A stretch of DNA of 64,000 bases from Moduliflexus sp964602655. Lineage in GTDB: Bacteria; Moduliflexota; Moduliflexia; Moduliflexales; Moduliflexaceae. The notes under the pieces are model-generated. The model worked only from the letters and a program-made list of their open reading frames with translations. It had not been told where the DNA came from and did no database searches. The position numbers and the translations under genes are program-made. The first letter of the stretch is position 1, and each line of letters opens with the position of its first letter. Below are positions 1 through 7,010 of this stretch, piece after piece. The DNA is taken from assembly GCA_964602655.1 (NCBI GenBank), contig CAZRSF010000018.1, positions 25,236-89,235 of the forward strand, read 5' to 3'.

Positions 1-1205
1 GTGTACAGTTGAATCAAATAATATTTATGCGAGGTCAATTGCTCGATGTGTGCGTAGGATTGACGCAGCTTTTCAAGCGCATCCCGAATATCCGGCTCAT
101 GTTTCGCCGCTTTTTCAGCGTGTTCTTTATAGCCGATATAGGCGACTTCCGCTGGCGAAAGGTTCGAGAGAAGATATTCGATCAGATATAGTTCTTCCTG
201 GCTGAGTTCCAGTTTTTCTAATTTGGTAATATAGGTCTCTTTGACCAGGACGGAACAATGACGCTCGATCAATTGCGGCAGCGTCCGACAGATATGCGTC
301 AGGCGTTTTAAACCCGGCTCGATTTCTTTTGTGGCGATTCCGGTCAACAGTTCCACCTGACGCAACGGCAATTCGCTGAACGATTTCGCAATCAGTTCAT
401 AATCTTCCAGGGTAAAATACCGCAATTTCTCAATGGTCTCGCGATAGCGTCCTTCAACCAGATCGTCATAATATTCTTGAAGCGCCACATTGGCCAACAT
501 GGCCTGCGAACCAGAGAAATCGAGACGAGAGGAGAGATCGTCTCGTTCTAATTCGCTATTGATTTTCAAGCACAACGTCTTAATGACTGCGGCATGGTAC
601 TCTTCAAGCTGTTTGAACGGGATATTGCTGGCATACACATTGATGGCTGGCCCGTCAACATGCTCTTCATGGAGCAGATATCCATCATCGCTGATTTGTC
701 CGATCAAAAATTGCCCGATTTTCATCGCGCGCTCCGGCAGTTGCGACATTTGTAACTGCCAGGCGAGGTGTTCGGGAAGCGACTGCGGACGGCTGAAGAT
801 ATTATCAAACGATTGATTGCTGTCATCAGGCTCGAATTCGCCAGAATAGCCCAGGCCGCCGGGATTATCGCCGAAATATTCTTCCCAATTGACCGACGAG
901 TCTTGTTGGCGCTGCCGGTCAGTGTTTTCCGCTTCCGGCAGGTCGGGCAGCGGAGACGCCTCATCGTAACGTTCGTCAGGCATTTGGGCGTCATACGAGG
1001 AGAAGTCGTCGTCCTGGCGGTCGCCGTCTATGCTCTCTTCAAGCTCTTCCAGCACAGGATTTTCAAGCATTTCCTGTTTGACAAGGTCTGCCAACTCCAA
1101 ACGCGACATTTGCAGCAATTTGATCGCTTGCTGCAACATTGGCGTCATCACCAGACGTTGCGACAGATTCAGATTTATCCTGGTATCCACATTCATGCGC
1201 TGCAT
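1..1205 (-). CDS. rpoN: RNA polymerase sigma-54 factor homologue (RpoN-like), 3' end outside window
   Basis: The reading frame is open for 401 codons from ATG 1205 to the left edge, so the C-terminus is missing. The first 50 residues match sigma-54 region I, the part contacted by AAA+ activators (SQRLVMTPMLQQAIKLLQM, then LENPVLEE). An acidic linker follows, then a core-binding start (NWEEYFGDN, SLPEHLAWQLQMSQLPER, IGQFLIGQISDDGYL, near residues 115-175). After DGYL the usual PPGVGARDL-type segment is not recognisable. The rest is helical and only loosely sigma-54-like. Location directly after lptB matches the common lptA-lptB-rpoN order and supports the call. The only clear purine-rich site, AAGGAGAGG at 1232-1240, is about 27 nt upstream of the ATG and overlaps the lptB stop; no earlier in-frame ATG exists. 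The divergent second half leaves function uncertain. Confidence 0.75.
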   Translation of the reverse strand, partial: MQRMNVDTRINLNLSQRLVMTPMLQQAIKLLQMSRLELADLVKQEMLENPVLEELEESIDGDRQDDDFSSYDAQMPDERYDEASPLPDLPEAENTDRQRQQDSSVNWEEYFGDNPGGLGYSGEFEPDDSNQSFDNIFSRPQSLPEHLAWQLQMSQLPERAMKIGQFLIGQISDDGYLLHEEHVDGPAINVYASNIPFKQLEEYHAAVIKTLCLKINSELERDDLSSRLDFSGSQAMLANVALQEYYDDLVEGRYRETIEKLRYFTLEDYELIAKSFSELPLRQVELLTGIATKEIEPGLKRLTHICRTLPQLIERHCSVLVKETYITKLEKLELSQEELYLIEYLLSNLSPAEVAYIGYKEHAEKAAKHEPDIRDALEKLRQSYAHIEQLTSHKYYLIQLY

Positions 1206-1238
1206 GCCCTGAGGCGTCTTCGCCTCAAGTTCCTCTCC

Positions 1239-1961
1239 TTATAGCATAAATCCTTCGCCGAGGTACAATTCTTTCGCTTTTTCGTTAAAGGCCAATTCAA
1301 TCGGTGTTCCGGAGAATCGAATTTCTCCATCGGTCATGATATATGCGCGATCCGTGCTCTTCAGGGTCTCCCGAACATTATGATCCGTAATCAGAATCCC
1401 AATCTGCTTTTCTGCCAATCGTTCGATGATCTTTTGAATATCCGCAATTGCTTTCGGATCAATCCCTGCGAACGGTTCGTCCAACAAAATAAATGAGGGA
1501 TTGGTCGCGAGCGCCCGCGTCACTTCCAAACGCCGTCGCTCGCCGCCAGAGAGCGTGTAGGCTTTGCTTTTCCGCAGGTGCAGAATGTCCAATTCCTCCA
1601 GCAATTGTTCCAGGCGCAACTTGCGTTCACGCTGGGACAAATCGAGCGTTTCGAGAATCGCTGAAATATTCTCTTCCACCGTCAGTTTCCGAAACGCAGA
1701 CGGCTCTTGCGCAAGATAGCCCAGCCCTTTTCTGGCGCGAATATACATCGGGTAATGCGTGATATTTTCCTGATCCAAAAAGATGCGTCCCTGCTCAGGG
1801 CTGACTAAACCGACCACCATATAAAATGAGGTCGTTTTCCCTGCGCCATTCGGGCCGAGCAACCCCACGACTTCGCCCTGATCAAGATAGAAACTGACAT
1901 CGTTGACCACTGTTCGGCCTTTATAGGATTTTTGCAAATTTTCAACAATAATACATGCCAT
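1239..1961 (-). CDS. lptB: LPS export ABC transporter ATPase LptB
   Basis: This 240-residue protein is the cytoplasmic ATPase that powers lipopolysaccharide extraction by LptFG. Walker A is GPNGAGKTT (residues 36-44), the ABC signature is LSGGERRRLE (about 137) and Walker B is FILLDEPFAG (about 157), followed by the switch histidine region ITDHNVRETL. Length and motif spacing are those of LptB, and the C-terminal LYLGEGFML is LptB-like. It starts 9 nt after the lptA stop and is followed by the sigma-54 gene. LptF and LptG are not in the window. Confidence 0.96.
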   Translation of the reverse strand: MACIIVENLQKSYKGRTVVNDVSFYLDQGEVVGLLGPNGAGKTTSFYMVVGLVSPEQGRIFLDQENITHYPMYIRARKGLGYLAQEPSAFRKLTVEENISAILETLDLSQRERKLRLEQLLEELDILHLRKSKAYTLSGGERRRLEVTRALATNPSFILLDEPFAGIDPKAIADIQKIIERLAEKQIGILITDHNVRETLKSTDRAYIMTDGEIRFSGTPIELAFNEKAKELYLGEGFML

Positions 1962-1969
1962 AATTACGC

Positions 1970-3427
1970 TTATTCAGTCGTCCCTTTTGTTTTTTTCGGA
2001 TAGACCGTGACAGACGGGTTATCGCCTTTTTCGGTCGCTTTTTCCGTTTTCGCAGCATGTTTCAGCAGCACTTTTTTATATTGCGTCGTCTGTTCTCTGC
2101 CGATTGCGCTGTCAAGCGCCTTGAGAAAATCAGTTTCATGAGAAAACACCTGGTCTTTCAACCCAGACAATTTCTCGATAGCGGTGTCCGGCATTTTTTC
2201 CTGTCGAAATTTTGCCAACGCCTCCTCCGTGATGATATACGTCATGGCTGCTGCCGCAGGCGGCTGTTCGACGAATGATTGCGCGTCGTCCACGCCGAAT
2301 TGCATGTGAATCCGTTCTTTTCTTGGCTCTTCCGTCCCGGATTCTTTGTCAACCTGGGTTTCCGCCGTTGTCGCGTTGATGGCTCCAGTGGCTAAATCTG
2401 CCGTAATAATCAGCGCTTCCATCGTTAAGTTTTGCGCGGAATCCTCGACGCGAGCTTTCTTCTCGGATGTTCCTCTGACCGTCGCTTTTTGCTGTTGATT
2501 CAAAAATTCTCCGGTTTCGCCGGTAATGATTGAGGTTTCATGCGTGATTTTGACATGGCCGGCAACGTCAATTTTTTCAATATCATTGCGATCGTCGGCG
2601 GTTTTGGTAATATACACAATCATTTCGTCCGCGCGTAATTCCGTCGGCGTTTTTTTCGCAATCACATCGCCAGTAAAGGTCGCTCGCTGTTCGGTGTTAT
2701 TCAAACGCAGCGTCTTCGCGGTAATCACTGCTGGAACAGCCTTCTCGTCGCCTGTTTGAGCGCCATCTTTCTTTTGAGTGTTTTCAGGCGTTGCTTTCGG
2801 CGTTGGCTGTGCCGCAGGGTCTTGCGGCTGCGTCGTCGTCGCCGCGCCTGACATCATGTCGAAGGGGGAGGCAAATTCCCCTGTCGAATAAATCGTCATC
2901 ACGATCCGATCATCTGTTTTCGCGTCATCAGCATACGCCTCGACCATTTTTTCCTGCAAAAACGCAACAATGCGATGCGCGACGACCGTATTATTCTCCT
3001 GCCAGACCTTGGCGTTGCCAAGCAATTCGATTTTTTGTTCGGTATTGTAAAAAATGCCTTGTTCTCCGGTCGCCATGCCTGACGAACTGGCAATTCGGAC
3101 ATTTCCTGTGGCGATAGTTTTCGCGATCTGCTTACTGCTTGCGTCTAAATAGGCTTCTAACCGATCTGAAAATACGGTGGTGTCTTGCTGAACAACTTTG
3201 ACATTGCCACTATACGTAATAATTTTTTGCGCCTTGTTAAAATTGAAATTCTCCGCGCTGATGTCCACCGTTTTGCTCGGCGTCTTCGCCGGAGCAGGCG
3301 TGGCCGCCTCCTCAACATGTTGTTCTTGTCCGTTCATGACGCTCGAGCACACGATGCAGGCGCAAAACACAACGGTCATGATGGTGTGTTTCCCCCGCAA
3401 TCGCATCAATCGTCGAATCGTTTTCAT
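1970..3427 (-). CDS. lptA: LptA/OstA-family periplasmic LPS-bridge protein, enlarged
   Basis: I choose ATG 3427 (485 aa) because GGAG lies 10 nt upstream and the start falls 7 nt after the lptC stop; a longer frame opens at 3463 but overlaps lptC. The N-terminus is a signal-anchor segment (RGKHTIMTVVFCACIVCSSVMNG). Two OstA/LptA-type beta repeats are visible: TVDISAENFNFNKAQKIITYSGNVKV near residue 55 starts the first and VITAKTLRLNNTEQRATFTGDV near residue 235 starts the second. They are separated by a Pro/Thr/Gln-rich linker. A charged C-terminal extension without recognised domain follows. Escherichia coli LptA is about 185 residues, so this is more than twice the usual size. Role by position and fold: periplasmic LPS bridge between LptC and the outer membrane. 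Confidence 0.8.
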   Translation of the reverse strand: MKTIRRLMRLRGKHTIMTVVFCACIVCSSVMNGQEQHVEEAATPAPAKTPSKTVDISAENFNFNKAQKIITYSGNVKVVQQDTTVFSDRLEAYLDASSKQIAKTIATGNVRIASSSGMATGEQGIFYNTEQKIELLGNAKVWQENNTVVAHRIVAFLQEKMVEAYADDAKTDDRIVMTIYSTGEFASPFDMMSGAATTTQPQDPAAQPTPKATPENTQKKDGAQTGDEKAVPAVITAKTLRLNNTEQRATFTGDVIAKKTPTELRADEMIVYITKTADDRNDIEKIDVAGHVKITHETSIITGETGEFLNQQQKATVRGTSEKKARVEDSAQNLTMEALIITADLATGAINATTAETQVDKESGTEEPRKERIHMQFGVDDAQSFVEQPPAAAAMTYIITEEALAKFRQEKMPDTAIEKLSGLKDQVFSHETDFLKALDSAIGREQTTQYKKVLLKHAAKTEKATEKGDNPSVTVYPKKTKGTTE

Positions 3428-3434
3428 AGCAAAA

Positions 3435-4028
3435 TTACTCCGATTTAAAAGAGGTCTTGACATTTTTTAATATTTTGGCCTCGCTCAAACTTAAATTCGA
3501 TTCCAATCCATCGCCACTCGTAATCAGGCCGCCTTGCTCGATCTCGACATGCTCGTTCGAAATAATCATATTCTGCGCGGCATCGTACATCAATTCTTCC
3601 GTTCTCAACACAATCCCCTCTTGGAGAGAGGCGGCTTCCACATTGCCGCGCGCGATGATATTCCCGGTATTATCGTCTTTTACGCCGTGATCGCTCAACA
3701 AATGCGTGCTTTTCTGTCCCGTCTCATCATAAAAATCTACCGACACGCCATGTAAGACCGTCTCTTTGCGCTGCGCATAGACCCGCGCTTCTTTCGCGTC
3801 CAATGTCCAAAGAATACGGTCGTTCAACATTTCTGTCAAGGAGACATTCGTCACAAACACATCGGAATCGTTTTCTACAGGTTGAGGCACAGCGCGCACC
3901 TCGCCTTTTTTCTCGCGGTTATACTGCCAGATATAAAAGGCCATACTGACCAGCATAATCGCCATGGTAACCAATAAGAGGCGTTTCAGGCGTTGAATGT
4001 GCGTTGTCGTATAGACCATACGTATCAC
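3435..4028 (-). CDS. lptC: LPS export protein LptC
   Basis: This is a 197-residue bitopic inner-membrane protein with one N-terminal helix (LLLVTMAIMLVSMAFYIW, about residues 17-34) and a periplasmic OstA-like beta domain (VSLTEMLNDRILWTLDAKEARVYAQRKE and VSVDFYDETGQKSTHLLSDHGV). This architecture and size are those of LptC, which receives LPS from LptFG and passes it to LptA. Translation starts at GTG 4028, overlapping the upstream HIT gene stop by 4 nt; ATG 4019 is an alternative. The lptA gene follows by 7 nt. Confidence 0.85.
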   Translation of the reverse strand: MIRMVYTTTHIQRLKRLLLVTMAIMLVSMAFYIWQYNREKKGEVRAVPQPVENDSDVFVTNVSLTEMLNDRILWTLDAKEARVYAQRKETVLHGVSVDFYDETGQKSTHLLSDHGVKDDNTGNIIARGNVEAASLQEGIVLRTEELMYDAAQNMIISNEHVEIEQGGLITSGDGLESNLSLSEAKILKNVKTSFKSE

Positions 4029-4528
4029 GAACGAGAACCGATGTTCTCTGAAAAATACGGAAGAAGGAGTTGATATGTGTGTTCAAGCTGCTGCGGAATG
4101 ACGCGCGTCTCGGAAATGGTCGTCATGTAGTTCGTATCGCCATTCCAACGCGGCACAATGTGGATATGCAGATGATCTTCCACCCCTGCTCCCGCAACTT
4201 TACCAACATTGATCCCGATATTGAACCCTTCCGGACGCATCGCCTCGCGCAACACCTGTTCGCAACGGCGCGTTATATCGAACAGGTCGCGCATTTGCTC
4301 TGCATTCAAGGCGGTTAACGTCGAGACGTGCGCATACGGCGCAATCATCAGATGTCCATTATTGTATGGATAAATATTCAGCAGCGCAAACGCCTTTTCG
4401 CCGCGATAGACGACATAATTTTCCGCGTCATGCGCAGGCTCGCTGAGCTTGTGACAGAAAAAACAATTCCGGTCTTTTTCGCCTAAAATATATGCCATTC
4501 TCCAGGGCGCCCAAACAGTTTGCGTCAT
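4025..4528 (-). CDS. HIT-family nucleotide hydrolase/phosphorylase
   Basis: The histidine-triad signature HLHIHIVPRW is near the C-terminus, and the N-terminal WAPWRMAYI plus CFFCHKL resembles the Ap4A phosphorylase/ATP adenylyltransferase-like branch of HIT proteins. These cleave dinucleoside polyphosphates or related nucleotidyl bonds. ATG 4528 (167 aa) is chosen because relatives start right before WAPWR; ATG 4564 would add 12 residues. Neither start has a strong Shine-Dalgarno site. It is the first gene of the lpt operon, with a 4-nt overlap into lptC. Substrate cannot be told from sequence. Confidence 0.88.
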   Translation of the reverse strand: MTQTVWAPWRMAYILGEKDRNCFFCHKLSEPAHDAENYVVYRGEKAFALLNIYPYNNGHLMIAPYAHVSTLTALNAEQMRDLFDITRRCEQVLREAMRPEGFNIGINVGKVAGAGVEDHLHIHIVPRWNGDTNYMTTISETRVIPQQLEHTYQLLLPYFSENIGSRS

Positions 4529-4861
4529 TATTCGAATCCAAGTTGTGTGTTCTTCTGTCGGCATAACTTATGCATGACTCAGTAAGCATATTTGCCCGTG
4601 AAGTTTTGTCAAGTGATTTTCTTAAGACATTATCGCCAACAGTCATTCGCGTAAAACAGAGAGACAAAAATTCATAGAGAAAAGATTCTCATAAAAACGC
4701 TTCAACCATTCGTCATGATATTTCTTGACATGGTCTGCATCTTTACGACATTGTTTTCTCATGATGCCCTGACTTTGACGGGATAGACAATATATTGCGT
4801 CAGATGCCGCTATATTTAACGTCTCTCTTTTTGTAAAAGCACCCTAACGGAGAAAAAACCT
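4529..4861. other. Divergent intergenic region between the lpt operon and deoC
   Basis: This AT-rich spacer must hold the promoters for both the leftward HIT-lpt operon and the rightward deoC gene. TTGACA-like hexamers occur at 4725-4730 and 4775-4780, but neither has a convincing -10 at normal spacing, so no promoter is called. The only clear translation signal is GGAG just upstream of the deoC ATG. No ORF with coding character was seen. Confidence 0.5.
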
Positions 4862-5557
4862 ATGCCGTATTCTTGCCAGGATATTGCCAAAATGATCGAT
4901 CATTCCCTCTTACGCCCAGAACTGACAGAAGAAGAGATCATTCAAGGATGTGACATTGCCAAAAAATATCATGTCGCGTCCGTCTGCTGCCGTCCTGCTG
5001 ATTTGCCACTTGTCAAAAGACTTCTTGACGGATCAGACGTCAAAGCCTCAACGGTCATCGGCTTTCCGCATGGGTCAAATACCACCGCGACGAAAGTCTT
5101 CGAAACGCAGCAAGCGCTTCAAGATGGCGCGGAAGAACTCGACATGGTGATTCATATCGGCAAATTGCGCAGCCGCGATTTCGACTATGTGGAACATGAT
5201 ATTCAGGCGGTCGTAGAAGCTGCGCATGCTCATCATGCGCTGGTGAAAGTCATCCTGGAAAACGCCTATCTCACGGACGAACTGAAAATCGCAGGCTGCC
5301 AATTAGCCGAGCAGGCTGGCGCGGATTTTGTCAAAACCTCCACCGGATTTGCGCCAGGCGGAGCCACCATCGAAGACCTCGACTTGATGCGGCATGCGGT
5401 CTCTGAACGAGTACGAATCAAAGCGGCGGGCGGGGTTCGCGATTTGGATATGGCGATCAAAGTGAAAGAGGCGGGCTGCGCCAGATTCGGCGCAACCCAA
5501 ACGGCGGCAATTCTCGATGAATGCGCTCAAAGACAGCGAACATCCGGTGTTGAATAG
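4862..5557 (+). CDS. deoC: Deoxyribose-phosphate aldolase
   Basis: This 231-residue class I aldolase cleaves 2-deoxyribose 5-phosphate to glyceraldehyde 3-phosphate and acetaldehyde in deoxynucleoside catabolism. Key features are DMVIHIGKL (Asp94), the Schiff-base lysine in FVKTSTGF (Lys158), and KAAGGVRD (Lys187). GGAGAAAAAACCT precedes the ATG at good spacing. It stands alone as the only rightward gene in the first 14 kb, with the nitrilase gene ending 15 nt downstream on the other strand. No other deoxynucleoside salvage genes are nearby. Confidence 0.95.
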   Translation: MPYSCQDIAKMIDHSLLRPELTEEEIIQGCDIAKKYHVASVCCRPADLPLVKRLLDGSDVKASTVIGFPHGSNTTATKVFETQQALQDGAEELDMVIHIGKLRSRDFDYVEHDIQAVVEAAHAHHALVKVILENAYLTDELKIAGCQLAEQAGADFVKTSTGFAPGGATIEDLDLMRHAVSERVRIKAAGGVRDLDMAIKVKEAGCARFGATQTAAILDECAQRQRTSGVE

Positions 5558-5572
5558 CATCGAATTCTATAG

Positions 5573-6367
5573 TTAAAACAGGTCTCCACGGATATGGCGC
5601 AACGCCGGGAGTTTCGAGCGGACTTCGGCCAGACGGTCGCGGTCAATCGGCACGCAGAGTAACGACGTGCGTTCGCCGCCATCAGCGAGTTGCACGCCGT
5701 AAGGATCGAACACCGCGCTTCTGCCGCAGAAGGCCGCGCCGACCTGATTGATTCCAGCGACATAACAGGTATTCTCAATCGCTCTGGCGCGCAACAGCGT
5801 TAACCAGTGCTCTTCTTTCATCGTTCCGGCGTACCAGGCTGACGGCACAAGAATCACGTCTGCGCCCTGTTTGGCAAGATGGCGAAAGAGTTCGGGAAAA
5901 CGAAGATCATAACAAATCGCCGCGCCGACAGCCCACCCCAACACCGACGCGATTGACGGCAGGAGTTGCCCTGCCATCATGGCGCGGGACTCTTGAACAT
6001 TCAACGCATCGAAGAGATGGAGCTTTCGGTACACGATCAACGTCTCGCCTTCGGGAGACAGCAGCAGCGCGGTATTGAAGACGCGATCATCGCTGGAGCT
6101 TTTTTCCCACAGCGTTGCCAGAAGAGAGAGGCGAAACTCGCTGGCAGTCGCGGCTAATGCCTTGACATACGCGCCGTCAAGCGGTTCGGCAATCACACGC
6201 AACGGCTCATCTTTCTGCGGCACGGCCATCAACATTTCCGGGAACGCTAACAACGCGACCTGTTTGTGCGAGGCTTCCAACGCGAAATCCCGCACTGCCG
6301 CGAGGTTGCTTTCAGGCGTCGAACGCCCGGTGAATTGCGCCAGTCCAAGCGTCAAGAATCGGGGCAT
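5573..6367 (-). CDS. Nitrilase-superfamily carbon-nitrogen hydrolase (NIT2/omega-amidase-like)
   Basis: The 264-residue protein has the nitrilase triad Glu44 (LLAFPEM), Lys115 (VYRKLHLFD) and Cys152 (AAICYDLRFPELFR). The Cys context YDLRFPELFR and the length fit the NIT2/omega-amidase-like branch, which deaminates short dicarboxylic monoamides. The exact substrate is not determinable. ATG 6367 lies just after a large hairpin (6378-6423) that separates it from mscL, and no strong Shine-Dalgarno site is visible. Confidence 0.88.
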   Translation of the reverse strand: MPRFLTLGLAQFTGRSTPESNLAAVRDFALEASHKQVALLAFPEMLMAVPQKDEPLRVIAEPLDGAYVKALAATASEFRLSLLATLWEKSSSDDRVFNTALLLSPEGETLIVYRKLHLFDALNVQESRAMMAGQLLPSIASVLGWAVGAAICYDLRFPELFRHLAKQGADVILVPSAWYAGTMKEEHWLTLLRARAIENTCYVAGINQVGAAFCGRSAVFDPYGVQLADGGERTSLLCVPIDRDRLAEVRSKLPALRHIRGDLF

Positions 6368-6377
6368 ACGGATGTAC

Positions 6378-6423
6378 GAACAGATGGTTGAGACGTTACG
6401 CGCAATGTCTCAACCATCTGTTC
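6378..6423. repeat. Large intergenic hairpin between mscL and the nitrilase gene
   Basis: The arms 6378-6397 and 6404-6423 are inverted copies matching at 19 of 20 positions, with a 6-nt loop ACGCGC; the arm begins GAACAGATGGTTGAGAC. It begins 9 nt after the mscL stop on the minus strand and could end mscL transcripts. No T-run follows it, so it may instead be a palindromic repeat or a stability hairpin. Confidence 0.75.
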
Positions 6424-6431
6424 GGCGGGAA

Positions 6432-6881
6432 CTATGCGTTCTGTTTTTTCAGCAAATCGCGAATCTCTGTGAGCAATTCCTGCTCTTTCGTCGGAGGCGC
6501 GGGCGGAGCGGGAGCAGCGGCTTCTTCCTTCTTCGCCTTCATGATCCACCCTAAAAATTTGACCACAAAGAAAAAGAGCGCCAACGCAACAATCAGAAAA
6601 TTAACGACTTCCCCTATGAATAAGCCGTAAGGAACTTCTTTGGCTCCGACGACGAGCTTCCAACCGAGATAGCCCTGCTCGCCGGGGAGCAACAAGCCGA
6701 CGAAAGGCATAATGATCTGTTTGACTAACGAATCCACGATTTTTCCGAACGCGCCACCGATAATGACGCCGACGGCTAAATCAATCACATTGCCTTTGAA
6801 GGCAAATTGTTTGAATTCATCCATAAACGACATGGCTTTTTGGGCGGCAAATCCCGCATTCATTCCTTTTTTCGGTTCCAT
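6432..6881 (-). CDS. mscL: Large-conductance mechanosensitive channel MscL
   Basis: The 149-residue inner-membrane channel opens on hypo-osmotic stretch. The MscL signature is in TM1 (FKQFAFKGNVIDLAVGVIIGGAFGKIVDSLV), with TM2 FLIVALALFFFVVKFLG and an amphipathic C-terminal helix LLTEIRDLLKKQ. An Ala/Pro-rich linker (AAAPAPPAPP) joins them. Start ATG 6881 follows GGAGGG at ideal spacing; a 25-residue upstream extension to 6956 is unlikely to be translated. The gene is monocistronic by position, with a hairpin right after its stop. Confidence 0.96.
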   Translation of the reverse strand: MEPKKGMNAGFAAQKAMSFMDEFKQFAFKGNVIDLAVGVIIGGAFGKIVDSLVKQIIMPFVGLLLPGEQGYLGWKLVVGAKEVPYGLFIGEVVNFLIVALALFFFVVKFLGWIMKAKKEEAAAPAPPAPPTKEQELLTEIRDLLKKQNA

Positions 6882-7010
6882 TTCTTTCCCTCCGATGTAA
6901 TAAGATTGTTTGACTGATTGTGGTGAATTTCCGATATGCTCATCTCTTGACGTCACGCATTGCGTTGCGTTCCTCTATCCCTATGCTGACAGGTGAAACG
7001 GTTGTCAAGA

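Noticed and set aside
768..1244. A 158-codon plus-strand frame at the left edge
   Set aside because: It is antisense to the sigma-54 homologue, whose region I and core motifs are clear.
4565..4861. A tRNA or small RNA gene in the lpt-deoC spacer
   Set aside because: No cloverleaf arms, CCA end or T-loop consensus was seen.
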